Shown here one piece after another: positions 43,394 through 54,839 of a stretch of 64,000 bases of DNA. This DNA comes from Neostapfia colusana (lineage: Eukaryota; Streptophyta; Magnoliopsida; Poales; Poaceae). How positions within the stretch are numbered: the first letter of the stretch is position 1; every line of letters begins with the position of its first letter. The position numbers were made by a program, and so were the translations under genes. Location of the stretch: positions 58,232,517-58,296,516 of the forward strand of contig JASWHV010000003.1 in assembly GCA_030760725.1 (NCBI GenBank). Reading direction: 5' to 3'. The notes under the pieces are model-generated. The model worked only from the letters and a program-made list of their open reading frames with translations. It did not search any database and had not been told where the DNA came from.

Positions 43394-43832
43394 CGGTCGA
43401 TAAGCTATAGCAGTGGCATCATCACCGAGCTTGCGTCATAGCTTGCAGGCCTCCAGTGCGCCCAAGCGGGTCGTCAATCTTGCTGCCTAGCCTTGCTTGG
43501 GGGTGGTAAAGGGCCCAAGAAAATGAACTAATAATGTGGAGGGCCGGATCGGACTAGGATCGGGCTAAATTTTTATTCATTTTAAACTAATATTTAATTA
43601 TGACCAAAATAAATTACGAAAAGGCCCGCGGGCTCAACCCAATCACCACCCCTAGCCTTGCTTCCATCTCCTGCATCTTATCAAGCACCAGCATGACGTT
43701 GGGATCCATGGCGTCCTTGACGGGAAGGCTGTGAGTATAGTGGAAGGGAGACGGCTCAAAGGATTGCAGTCTCTCATACCTGATTATTAAGAAATGACAC
43801 GTATATCCAGTCTCACCATATATTGAGCACAT
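43394..43832 (-). pseudogene. Gag-like N-terminal fragment interrupted by a MITE
   Basis: On the minus strand a short frame reads AMDPNVMLVLDKMQEMEARL. After skipping the MITE at 43499-43650 it continues GSKIDDPLGRTGGLQAMTQ and stops. MDPNV...EM openings of this kind begin several grass retrotransposon gag-like proteins, but the piece is too short to classify. It may be the flank in which element E inserted. Confidence 0.35.
43499..43650. mobile_element. hAT-like MITE, about 150 bp
   Basis: Terminal inverted repeats GGGGGTGGTAAAGGGCCC and (reverse complement) GGGGTGGTGATTGGG. It is flanked by the direct repeat CCTAGCCTTGCTT at 43486-43498 and 43651-43663, of which eight bases would be the hAT-type target duplication. 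The interior is AT-rich and noncoding. Confidence 0.68.
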
Positions 43833-44025
43833 ATATCCAGTCTCGATATATGCACCTCCTAATCAATTTCTTCTTTTTTTTCTCATCTTCAATCCCGCAT
43901 GAGGAGCTTCACGGACCGTTTCTTCATTTGATCTTTTTTCCTCCATTAACAGTTAGTCCGGTTCATTTCTTTTTGGCCTTACAATCCGCTGTTACATGTT
44001 GTTGCGGTAGTTAATCACGCGATGT
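43833..44025. other. Unassigned noncoding DNA
   Basis: Pyrimidine-rich AT-rich sequence next to the CACTA element. I see no feature in it. Confidence 0.5.
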
Positions 44026-44048
44026 CGACACTACTACAGAAAGTATTT

Positions 44049-44405
44049 TCACAGGCACCTCGATTTTTCAAACATGGCGGTCCGCAAAGAAATGCGACTG
44101 TGGTGACAAATGAAGCAATAATCGCTTGTGATGACAAAACCTCAGGCGGTTTTTAACAAACAACCGCCTGGTTAAATACAATATTTTCTCAGGCAGCTAT
44201 TAATAAAGAACCGCCTGTACTGTGACAAACTTCACAGACGGTTCTTAACAAACCACCACCTGAGTAAATACATAATTTTCATGGGAGGCCATTAATAAAG
44301 AACCTCCTGTACTGGTTCAAACATCACAAGCGGTTTTTAATGAAGAGCCGCCTGGGCAAAGTCATTGTTTTCACAGGCTGCTATTAATTAAGAACCGTCT
44401 GTGAT
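44049..44405. repeat. Left subterminal repeats of CACTA element
   Basis: Alternating direct and inverted copies of (T)CACAGGCGGT-type decamers, for example TCACAGACGGTTCTTAAC and AACCGCCTG. In CACTA elements such repeats bind the TNPA-type protein. Confidence 0.82.
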
Positions 44406-44781
44406 GCTGATAAGCTCCTGTCAAGCTAATCCCTTCACAGCAAGCTCTTGTACATGCAAGTAACACCCGGGACTCATCATTTGGATTGTTGAAAGCTTCA
44501 ATTGAAGCCTGACGATACGTTGGAAGGATTTTCCTATCCATTTGAAGGATTTCTTTCCCTTCTCTCCATTTCAAAAACTTACGAAGATTCTACTTTATCA
44601 GTTCTAATGGCTAAATATATTGACTAAAAATCAGTACCATCTCTCTTAGAGTTCACACAAGCGATGAAGCGAACAACTTCAATCACAAATATTATTTTTG
44701 TTCCTTCATAGGGATTTGACCTTAATCTTTCAAGGATAGATTTATCTATAAGTGAAACTTCCTCATCATACATGTTAAGCT

Positions 44782-47700
44782 ATGAGTGGCAATGTCCAGG
44801 TTAGAAATCTCAATAGGGCTGAAGACAAAGAGATCCTGCATATGAGTGGCAATGTCCAGGTTAGACATCGTGAAGCTATGATGACAGCCTTCAACAACGT
44901 GAAAAGTGATGCCAAGGTTATGCTTGCATCAACCAAGGCATGTTGTGAGGGCAAACCAAAGTACCGAAATGCATGTGGTTTTCTTGTTAGAGAGCTCGTG
45001 CCGATCACAACTGAGGATTGGAGAAAATTACGTGAAGAGAACAAGAATGAGTTGTGGGAGAGGATAAAGAAACAATTCAAGTTTTCGAGAACATAAGAAG
45101 TTGTTAAGAAAGCAACATTGGTCTCCTATGGCAAGAAGTTTCACGTCTGGAAGAGTGAAATGAATGCTTATGTTAAGGCTGATAAGGTCGCTAGCCCGAA
45201 GAAAATGGAAAAAATCACACAAGCTCAATGGCAAGAATTTGTTCGTCAAAAGACCACACCTAATGCTAAATCCCTAAGTGCAAGTAGGTTAGAGCTTGCC
45301 AAAAAGAACAAATACCATCATCGCTTGGGGTCTGCTGGATATGCACCCAAAGTTCAGAAATGAAATAAGATATTAGAGGAAACTACCAGTAAGGGCAATC
45401 CTCACCTGTTAGAAGGCTGCGATGAGAGAACTCGACGGTGGGTCTTTGCTCGATCATGTTTGACCAGCGACGGCAAACTTGAAAATCCCGACTCTATGAA
45501 TGAAGTAGAGCCAAAAATAAAAGAAGTAACTGAAAAGCAACAGAAGGGTCTCTTCAAGCCAAAGAGGGAGAATGACCAACTTACCGCTATCCTAGGAAAC
45601 CCAGAACACAATGGACGTGTTTGAGCAATCTCTTCACAGATATCTTGGAGAGATGGTTTTCCGAAGGATCAAGAGTCATATAGAAGACGTGACAAGTTCA
45701 AGAAAACTCTTGATGAAATGATTGCTCAAAAGGTCAAAGAAAATGTGCAAGAAATAATGGATCAACTTAGACAATCGGGATTGTTAGTGGCACCGAGTAC
45801 AGCGATGGTTCCCATGGCAAAGGAGCATTTGGCCCAGCCAACTGCCTACCCTAGCAGCGTAGGTTCTGTGCCACGCTCAGGGTCCCATACGTTCGCTGTC
45901 GATGATATTGTTAGTGACAGATCTTTTCGTCTTCTTGTCTCGATTGGTAGAGCAGGCAACAAAACTAAACAGGTTGCCACTGCTATGGCAGAGCCTGATC
46001 GTGACTTCAAAGGCAATGCACTTCCGTTGTATTATGCTGTGGTGCAAGTTCTTCAGATCATTGATAATGATTATGAAGATTATGAAATAGACCACATCAC
46101 ACATGAGGGGATCACGACTCTGAGGCAGACTGTCAACCAATTAATCCTTTGGCACCGACGCGATATCCTGTTGGATGATGAGCCGATGTCTAGCCCCGTC
46201 TTATCTCAAAAGACTGCAACCCCGTCTTCTAAGACGAAAGTCCAAGAAGATCCACTCCCGCTATGTCTCAGCAAGGATGATACTAACCTTGCTAGTGAAG
46301 ATAACAAAGAACAACTAGTTGAACAACAACTTGAAGCAGTACCAGATGAAGCTGTTGGTAGTATAGAGCAACCAGTTGAGCAACTTCCGACGACTACTCC
46401 TCGATCATCAGTGCCTATAAAATTTAGCTCATACAAAAATAAGAAACCTTCATCAGAAGTGTCAAAGTATTTGGAAAAACTGAAGGAAAATATTGCAAAA
46501 TCAACCGCATCTCGTTCTTCACATGAGCTAGTAATAGAAGATATTGAGGAGTGGGAAGAAGACGGTGTCATATATAATCGGCAAACGGCTTTAGTTAAAC
46601 CAGGAGTTCCAATATACAAGATTAAAGACGTTCCTCCTAGATATGAGAATGGGAAGTCGTTTATGACATCGGTACAACTGAGCAAGCAACCTTTGTCGCT
46701 CAGAAGAATGCACGAGTGGTACATAACTGCTAGCATGAAATATAAACTTTCTTATGTCACATTTATTGTGCCAAAAGATGCTATCTGGAGCATTGGATCA
46801 GAAAAACGAGGCCTTCTCTTTGAAGATCTACATAGCCTTTTCTATCGAGGCATGCTCGAAATCAACCTGCTACTCATCTGGTGCTTATAAGTGCCTCTAA
46901 TATTTCGAATTTTCTTTTCTTACTACACGGATACACATGTCATGGGATTATAACAATTCCAAACTTTTTTAATAGGATGCAATACATGGATAATAAAAAG
47001 TTGGATACCAAGACAGGTATCCTTGACCCTACAATGATTGCAAAGTGCCAATTCGACTTTCAAGTGGGTCGGAAGTCTTCTAAGTACAAGCACCTAAAAA
47101 AAGAATTAGACAAAATAATCGCAAAAGAAAAGAAGGATAAAATGTTAAGTGTTGCAACTTACATAGGACGTGCCATGTTTAACTTTGTCAGAGATGGCAA
47201 GGACTTAATAAAGGCTCTGTACCACTTCGAGTAAGTTCGACATATGACATTGAAATAGCAATTATTGCTAATTGTTAACTTATCACGTGTGTTTGTACGT
47301 GTGCAGTAACCACTACATAATGATCTTCATTAAGCCAACGCAGGGTTTGGCAACGGTCTTGGACTCGGCTGATTACACACCAGATCGTTACAAAGATTTC
47401 CTTTCCATTTTGAAACTGTACGGTTATTCAATACTTTTAATTTACACACATTAAAAATGTGTTGACAAGTTTTATATGATATTCCTTGTATTACAGGGCT
47501 TGGCGGTTTTACGTGAAAGAACTTGGCAGTAAGAGCCCTCCTAATAAGGATGCATTGGAGATATCGACAAATTTTCCTTGTCCTAAGCAGCCTTCTGGGA
47601 GCGTCTTATGCGGGTATTACGTATGTGAGCATCTTCGGACCGCCTGCGAATATAGAGTGAATCATGAGGATGTAAGTTATTCCTTAATGTCGATATTGTA

Positions 47701-48054
47701 TTTCTTACTTTTGAGTTTTATTTTCATTGTAACTAGCGTATTTTCTTACCACAACTATGGTTTATCTGTATAGTCATTACAAAAAAATCTGTTAAGCTTG
47801 TTACTTTATAGAATTATTACTACTGTTCTACTCATGAGTTGTTATATATTTCATTGCAGCACGCGAAGAATGTTTACCAAGAATGGCCGGTTTGTATAAG
47901 TATTCCTGATGGAGGAGCCGACAAGATTGCGAGTGAATTGTGTCAATTCATGCGTCGTGAAATTTTCCACCGAAGAGGGCCGTACTTCGATAATGATGGT
48001 GGAGTAGCTGATGTGCCAGAACTTTGCCAGTATGATAATAGAAACATCTTTTAG
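44782..48054 (+). pseudogene. CACTA-borne Transposase_24 / Ulp1-like cysteine protease gene, decayed
   Basis: Exon 1 (44782-46886) is one frame with stops at 45094, 45361 and 45622. It encodes a Transposase_24-like region (ELWERIKKQF, GKKFHVWKSEM, WQEFVRQKT, HHRLGSAGY) and a long linker. Exons 2-5 (46976-47230, 47307-47417, 47497-47671, 47860-48054) keep phase and GT-AG borders. They form a C48 (Ulp1-type) protease end: His in DNHYIMIFIKP, Asp in VLDSAD, Gln-Cys in PKQPSGSVLCGYYVCEH. The donor of intron 1 reads ATAAGT instead of GTAAGT (46887). Exon 1 also contains a duplicated MSGNVQVR. Ulp1-like ORFs are known passengers of CACTA and Mutator-like elements. This one is probably dead but retains its catalytic triad. 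Confidence 0.78.
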
Positions 48055-48254
48055 TGAAACTTATAAACTATGATAACTGTTGGTGTAACAAACTATGAGA
48101 TCACTTCTGTGTAACCTGTACATTGTTTTAGTAAATTGACTTCTGTGATTATATTATTTTAGTGTAAACTATGAGATGAGTTTTGTGATTAAATTGTTTT
48201 AGTGAAATTGACCTGGAAATTAGAAATAACAGCAGGTACTACTGCATAGGGTAT

Positions 48255-48760
48255 ACTTTATCACAGGCGGTTCTTTACCTACGGCTAGACCTGCCTGTGA
48301 AATTATATTATCACAGGCGGCTAGTCATAGGTAAAGAACCCCCTGTGATAAAAGAATTACATAGGCGGTTACACTTACGGTACAAACCACCTGTGATAAA
48401 GTGTCTTCACAGGCGGCTAGTAGTAGTTAGAGGACCGCTTGTACTAATATAGATATCACAGGCAGTAAAACTTACGTTACTAACCGTCTGTGATAAAGTG
48501 TCTTCACAGGCGGCTATTAGTAGTTGGAGGACCGCCTGTGCTAATATAGATATCACAGGCGGTAAAACTTATGTTACTAACCGTCTGTGATAATGTGTCT
48601 TCACAAGCGGTTAGGCCTAGATAAAGGGCCGCCTGTGATAAATCTATTTCATAGGCGGTATTACTTTCCGCCTGTGAAATTGTAGACTATCACAGGCTCT
48701 TTGTTTCAGGCGGTTTTAGAAACCGCGTGTGATAATACATTTGGAACCGCCTGCAATGAA
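48255..48760. repeat. Right subterminal repeats of CACTA element
   Basis: At least fifteen CACAGGCGG/CCGCCTGTG motifs in both orientations. A ~120-bp tandem duplication is also present (TCACAGGCGGCTA.TAGTAGTT.GAGGACCGC at about 48410 and 48501). Confidence 0.85.
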
Positions 48761-48779
48761 GCTTATTGTAGCAGTGCGA

Positions 48780-49132
48780 TAGTCTTCATGCAATTAAGCT
48801 ACTCGATTAATCAAGCATTCTCTAGATTAATCGGCCTGATCATTACTTGTGGTGTCACTCGCGAGGCTGCAATGCGTCTGCCAATGCTTGGAGTCTGGGC
48901 TCTGGATGCATCCCGGGGATGTTGCTGTGGCCGGCTGTGCGGATGCTACATTGGCCCTGTCGCTTGGTGCCGCCCATTTGGTTCGAGCTGACCTATCATC
49001 ACCTGCACGGACACGCATTCGAAACTGAAATGGCTGCATAGTAGAGCCGGGTCCAAGCCCAAGTTCTTCTCACCTCTTCTAGAATTCAGCATCACCCACC
49101 GTGTCGAGCCTGGAGTGCAGCAGCGTTGTTGA
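48780..49132. other. Unassigned DNA between CACTA element and MITE
   Basis: GC-moderate sequence with short open frames on both strands that resemble nothing I know. No repeat or RNA gene seen. Confidence 0.5.
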
Positions 49133-49198
49133 TACTCCCTCTGTTCTGAAATAAATGATATTTAGAACAGCTAATTTAGTTTAAATTAAACTATATTT

Positions 49199-51905
49199 TT
49201 TTGTTCATGTCTCCTTGGGTTGGCCGCAGTGGAACGTGCACGACGTAGACAAGCCTCAAGATTGACATGGTTAAAGGCCGGTGATGCGTGTACCCATTGT
49301 TTCCATCTCAAGGCTAATGCGCGCACGCAGAAGAATTACATACCTTCGTTACTAACAGCATTCGGGGATAGAGTTTGGATCCATGGAGAGAAACAACAAG
49401 TGTTGGATGACTATTTCCGGAGCATAATCGACACTAAGGTAACTAGAAAATGGTCTCTCAACTGGACTACTCTTCGCCTATCGAAAGTTCAAAAACCAAC
49501 GCAGCTCGTGACTCCATTCTCGGAGTCCAAGCTCTAGGACACGTTATGTTCCATGCCAACAGAAAAGGCACCCAGGCCTGATGGTTCCATAGTCTCTTTA
49601 TTTAAGAAATGTTGGTCGTTTCTCAAGGATGATCTATTGGCAGCATTGCATTGCTTCTATAATCTCAACAGCGATGCAATGTCAAAACTTAACCGGGCCT
49701 TCGTGGTACTTCTACCAAAGTCTACTATAGCTGAGTCACAAAAAGATTTCAGGCCAATCAGTATAATCCACTCCTTTGCGAAGATGCTATCCAAATTACT
49801 TGCAAGAAGGCTTGCAAAAGAGATTGATGGGCTGGTCTCCACCTCCCAAAGTGCTTTCATAAAGAACAGAAGCATTGGTGACAATTTTTTACTTGTTAGG
49901 AACTTGGCTCGGAGGTACCATCAAACAAGAAGACCGATGCTTATGTTCAAACTTGGCATCTCAAAGGCCTTCGACTCAGTTGCTTGGGAACATATGTTTG
50001 AGCTTCTTGAACAGCGGGGTTTCCACAGAGATGGCGTGACCGGATGGCCACTCTATGGGCATCATCTTCCTCCGTCACACTATTAAATGGTGTTCCAGGG
50101 AAGCCACTTCAACATGAATGCGGCCTCCGTCAGGGTGATCCTATCTACCCACACTTGTTCATCCTAGCCATTGATACTTTGCAGAGTATTTTTGAGCTGG
50201 CAACAGTGGATGGACTTCTCTCGCCACTAGCAGGGACTCACGCAAGAAGGCGGTTATCTCTATACGCTGATGATGTAGTTCTGTTCTTAAATCCAGTTCG
50301 AGAAGAGGTCGCAGCGACAATGCGGATACTCAAGTGCTTCAGTGAAGCAACGGGTCTCATGGTTAACCTGCAAAAAAGCTTGGTGGTCCCCATTAGCTGT
50401 CATGGCCTAGACATGGACTTCATCCTCGGGGATTTCAATGGCCAACACATATCCTTCCCGATGCAGTACCTTGGCCTCCCGATCACCTTGGGTAGGTTAA
50501 CGCTATCCCGCCTGGATCACATCCAAGACAAAGCAAATTCAAGGCTGGCCGGTTGGCAATCCAAGATGCTAAGTATTGGTGGAAGATAGGAACTGGTCAG
50601 ATCTGTACTATCCTCATTGCCAACCTATCTGTTGTCATCCCTCCAACCTCCAAAGAAGTTCCTCAAGAATTTTGACAGAACACGTAGGCGATTCTTATGG
50701 GCTGGTAGCCAACAGCTACATGGAGGACATTGCAAGGTTAACTGGGACACAGTCTACCTGCCCATTGAAAAGGGGGGTCTCGGCATAATACATCTTGAGC
50801 GCTTCGGCCGTGTGCTTAGCATGAGATGGCTATGGTCAACGTGGACGCGCCCAACCTTCCCTTAGCACATGTTGGAAATTCCGGTAGACAACACCAACAG
50901 ATCACTATTTGCAGCGGCCACCACAGTGGAAACCGGTGATGGGACCAAAGCAAGTTTTTGGTGGTCGCCTTGGCTTCAAAGCAAGGCGCCGGTAGCGATG
51001 TTTCCGGAGCATTACCAACGAAGCAGGGGGGAAAAGCTATGCCTTGCCGACGCGCTATGACAGATGGATTTCAAACCTGATTCTCATTAACTCGGACTCC
51101 CTGCTGCAGCACTTTATTCTTCTATGGTATGCAATACAGAACGTGGATCTTGGTCTCACTTCGGATTCTTCAGAAAACATCTACTGGAAGCTCTCTCTCC
51201 CTCAGGGACTTATTTGGCTAAGTCTGCTTACAACATGCAGTTCGAGTGTATGATCAAATCTCCTTTCCACGTGCTTCTATGGAAGGTATGGGCTCCTCCA
51301 AAATGCACGATGTTTGGATGGCTTTTCCTTCAGAACCGTGTCTGGACTTCGGATAGATTGCAACAACAGGGTTGGCCGAACAACTACTTATGCCCCCTGT
51401 GTCTTTGTAATCTAGAGACATACTTTCATCTCGCTGTTGAATTCCCCGTTGTTAGAGGTCTATGGGCGAGTTTTAGCGCTTGGGTGAGAGAAGACACCCT
51501 TCACCCCTCAAATTGGGGAAGCCCTTCTTCGGTGTCGGAATGGTACTACAATCTATGGAGGATGTCGTTAAACAACCGCATCGTGGGCCAATGATCCCTC
51601 CTACTGCAAGTCTTGTGGACAGTGTGGTGCGAGCAAAACTCAAGGATCTTCGAAGGAAAGAAACCCAGAGCCACCTTCTAATCAACCATGTTCGTGAGCA
51701 AGCTTCCCTATGGTGCATGGCTGGGGCTTCGAGATTGGCGGCAATAATCTCGCCTCCTAGGACGCAATGAGGACCTGTGTATATCTTCCCTTCCTCCATC
51801 CACAACAACTAGTGTGCATCCGCCCCCCCCCCCCCCCCCGCCAAACCTCATGTACCGTTTCCTCCTCTTATAATACAACCGGTTTAAGCCGATGTTTTAA
51901 AAAAA
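49199..51905 (+). pseudogene. L1-type LINE ORF2 (RT and zf-RVT), 5'-truncated
   Basis: Reverse transcriptase of a non-LTR element. The endonuclease is absent (5' truncation). Visible parts: TWLKAGDACTHCFHLKANAR (49260), the fingers EKAPRPDGS, RPISIIH and NRSIGDNFLLVRN, palm with LRQGDPIYPHLF and the catalytic YADDVVLF (about 50260), then GLPITLGRL. The zf-RVT C-terminus ends near 51590 (SPFHVLLWKVWAPPKCTMF, CPLCLCNLETYFH). A poly(A) tail follows at about 51895-51905. There are in-frame stops (for example 49535, 50587, 50863) and at least two frameshifts (near 50050 and 51050-51130). One residue of note is KLGISKAFDSV, where KLDI.KAFD is usual, so the first palm aspartate is changed to Gly. 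Confidence 0.87.
51827..51839. repeat. Poly(C) tract near LINE 3' end
   Basis: A long C run, of slightly different length and context in the duplicate (54137-54153). It falls in the 3' untranslated part of the LINE. Confidence 0.85.
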
Positions 51906-51954
51906 AGCAAGATTTCTTGTTCTAAACGTCATATATTTTAGAACAGAGAGAATA

Positions 51955-52288
51955 TATGTCTATTTGATCCACCAGATGGACAAGCGATGCCATACTAGGA
52001 CCCAAGAAGATTACTGAAACGGTGGCACGGCTAGAGCTCGGATCTCCAGATCGAAACAAAACGCGGCGCCGTACACATTCCCCAGCTCATGCGCGTGTGT
52101 GCCGCTGCTGGTCAGCGGGTACTTGACTCGTAGGCAGGCACACGACACGACACGAGCGAAGTCTGGGCCCGAATCACATCGTCATTGATTTGCGGCAGCG
52201 TCGCGGCAGCCGTGGAAGTGGAAGCCGCGCTGAAGGTTCGGCCGGTCAATGCGCTGCGCTGTGAACGTTGATGTTCTAGAAGGCCGAG
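51955..52288. other. Unique-looking spacer between MITE and LTR F (copy 1)
   Basis: GC-rich noncoding DNA, repeated at 54269-54602 by the tandem duplication. It is the likely pre-insertion target of element F. No gene recognised. Confidence 0.5.
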
Positions 52289-52525
52289 TGTCGGTACACC
52301 CAAGACCGGGTACCCCCGCATGTATGAGCAAAAGGAGACATACGCCAGCACGTATGCAGAAGACTGGGACCCAGCCTGCAGGCTGGGCCCAACCGCTAGC
52401 TAGGGAGCACTCAAGAGAAGGTGCGTGCCCTAGGCCTCGGGTTCGACCACCCGCTAAGGAGGGCTTCGAGGCTGCCACATGTCTTCAAGCCGAGGGTGGC
52501 TCCAGAGCCGCCACGTGTCCAGTGG
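52289..52525 (+). repeat. Partial LTR (first 237 bp), part of the tandem duplication
   Basis: Starts TGTCGGTACACCCAAGACCG like LTR F at 54603 and breaks at CACGTGTCCAGTGG, where LINE sequence begins (ATGGACTTCTC). Confidence 0.9.
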
Positions 52526-54217
52526 ATGGACTTCTCTCGCCACTAGCAGGGACTCATGCAAGAAGGCGGTTATGTCTATACGCTGATGATGTAGTTCTGT
52601 TCTTAAATCCAGTTCGAGAAGAGGTCGCAGCGACAATGCAGATACTCAAGTGCTTCAGTGAAGCAACGGGTCTCATGGTTAACCTGCAAAAAAGCTCGGT
52701 GGCCCCCATTAGCTGTCATGGCCTATACATGGACTTCATCCTCGGGGATTTCAATGGCCAACGCATATCCTTCCCGATGCAGTACCTTGGCCTCCCGATC
52801 ACCTTGGGTAGGTTAACGCTATCCCGCCTGGATCACATCCAAGACAAAGCAAATGCAAGGCTGGCCGGTTGGCAATCCAAGATGCTAAGTATTGGTGGAA
52901 GATAGGAACTGGTCAGATCTGTACTATCCTCATTGCCAACCTATCTGTTGTCATCCCTCCAACCTCCAAAGAAGTTCCTCAAGAATTTTGACAGAACACG
53001 TAGGCGATTCTTATGGGCTGGTAGCCAACAGCTACATGGAGGACATTGCAAGGTTAACTGGGACACAGTCTACCTGCCCATTAAAAAGGGGGGTCTCGGC
53101 ATAATACATCTTGAGCGCTTCGGCCGTGTGCTTCGCATGAGATGGCTATGGTCAACGTGTACGCGCCCAACCTTCCCTTAGCACATGTTGGAAATTCCGG
53201 TAGACAACACCAACAGATCACTATTTGCAGCGGCCACCACAGTGGAAACCGGTGATGGGACCAAAGCAAGTTTTTGGTGGTCGCCTTGGCTTCAAGGCAA
53301 GGCGCCGGTAGTGATGTTTCCGGAGCATTACCAACGAAGCAGAGGGGAAAAGCTATGCCTTGCCGACGCGCTATGACAGATGGATTTCAAACCTGATTCT
53401 CATTAACTCGGACTCCCTGCTGCAGCATTTTATTCTTCTATGGTATGCAATACAGAACGTGGATCTTGGTCTCACTTCGGATTCTTCAGAAAACATCTAC
53501 TGGAAGCTCTCTCTCCCTCAGGGACTTATTTGGCTAAGTCTGCTTACAACATGCAGTTCGAGTGTATGATCAAATCTCCTTTCCACGTGCTTCTATGGAA
53601 GGTATGGGCTCCTCCAAAATGCACGATGTTTGGATGGCTTTTCCTTCAGAACCGTGTCTGGACTTCGGATAGATTGCAACAACAGGGTTGGCCGAACAAC
53701 TACTTATGCCCCCTGTGTCTTTGTAATCTAGAGACATACTTTCATCTCGCTGTTGAATTCCCCGTTGTTAGAGGTCTATGGGCGAGTTTTAGCGCTTGGG
53801 TGAGAGAAGACACCCTTCACCCCTCAAATTGGGGAAGCCCTTCTTCGGTGTCGGAATGGTACTACAATCTATGGAGGATGTCGTTAAACAACCGCATCGT
53901 GGGCCAATGATCCCTCCTACTGCAAGTCTTGTGGACAGTGTGGTGCGAGCAAAACTCAAGGATCTTCGAAGGAAAGAAACCCAGAGCCACCTTCTAATCA
54001 GCCATGTTCGTGAGCAAGCTTCCCTATGGTGCATGGCTGGGGCTTCGAGATTGGCGGCAATAATCTCGCCTCCTAGGACGCAATGAGGACCTGTGTATAT
54101 CTTCCCTCCCTCCATCCACAACAACTAGTGTGCATCCCCCCCCCCCCCCCCCCCGCCAAACCTCATGTACCGTTTCCTCCTCTTATAATACAACCGGTTT
54201 AAGCCGATGTTTTAAAA
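52526..54217 (+). pseudogene. LINE ORF2 C-terminal part, duplicated copy
   Basis: Begins inside the RT palm (DGLLSPLAG), keeps YADDVVLF at about 52580 and the zf-RVT end, and has the same stops and frameshifts as the first copy. A few substitutions distinguish them. It arose by segmental duplication, not by a second retrotransposition. It has no promoter of its own. Confidence 0.88.
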
Positions 54218-54839
54218 AAAGCAAGATTTCTTGTTCTAAACGTCATCTATTTTAGAACAGAGAGAATATATGTCTATTTGATCCACCAGATGGACAAGCG
54301 ATGCCATACTAGGACCCAAGAAGATTACTGAAACGGTGGCACGGCTAGAGCTCGGATCTCCAGATCGAAACAAAACGCGGCGCCGTACACATTCCCCAGC
54401 TCATGCGCGTGTGTGCCGCTGCTGGTCAGCGGGTACTTGACTCGTAGGCAGGCACACGACACGACACGAGCGAAGTCTGGGCCCGAATCACATCGTCATT
54501 GATTTGCGGCAGCGTCGCGGCAGCCGTGGAAGTGGAAGCCGCGCTGAAGGTTCGGCCGGTCAATGCGCTGCGCTGTGAACGTTGATGTTCTAGAAGGCCG
54601 AGTGTCGGTACACCCAAGACCGGGTACCCCCGCATGTATGAGCAAAAGGAGACATACGCCAGCACGTATGCAGAAGACTGGGACCCAGCCTGCAGGCTGG
54701 GCCCAACCGCTAGCTAGGGAGCACTCAAGAGAAGGTGCGTGCCCTAGGCCTCGGGTTCGACCACCCGCTAAGAAGGGCTTCGAGGCTGCCACATGTCTTC
54801 AAGCCGAGGGTGGCTCCAGAGCCGCCACGTGTCCAGTGG
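52526..54839. repeat. Tandem duplication, copy 2 (2314 bp)
   Basis: Near-identical to 50210-52525. It differs by scattered substitutions and the lengths of the C and A runs. It joins at its right end to the uninterrupted LTR F. Confidence 0.93.

Larger units (their letters stand above)
44029..48776. mobile_element. CACTA (En/Spm) DNA transposon, 4748 bp
   Basis: It starts CACTACTACAGAAA and ends TTATTGTAGCAGTG (reverse complement CACTGCTACAATAA). It is flanked by the 3-bp target duplication CGA at 44026-44028 and 48777-48779. Subterminal arrays of TCACAGGCGG / CCGCCTGTGA occur at 44049-44405 and 48255-48760. The only coding content is a plus-strand Transposase_24/Ulp1-like gene. I see no TNP2-type transposase, so the copy is non-autonomous. 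Confidence 0.92.
49135..51952. mobile_element. Stowaway-like MITE split by a LINE
   Basis: Left arm CTCCCTCTGTTCTGAAATAA... from 49135 to about 49180. Right arm at 51907-51952 is its inverted complement (TCTAAACGTCATATATTTTA, GAACAGAGAGAA). TA flanks both ends. The LINE and its poly(A) tail fill the centre. CTCCCTC.GTTC ends are typical of grass Stowaway/Mariner MITEs. A copy of the right arm is at 54221-54266 because of the tandem duplication. Confidence 0.65.
50210..52525. repeat. Tandem duplication, copy 1 (2316 bp)
   Basis: Contains LINE from the RT palm to the poly(A) tail, the right MITE arm, the unique spacer, and the first 237 bp of LTR F. It ends in CAGTGG. Copy 2 follows directly. 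Confidence 0.93.

Noticed and set aside
48827..49041. Short frames on both strands between the CACTA element and the MITE
   Set aside because: About 65-70 codons each, no family resemblance, and no supporting start, splice or promoter context.
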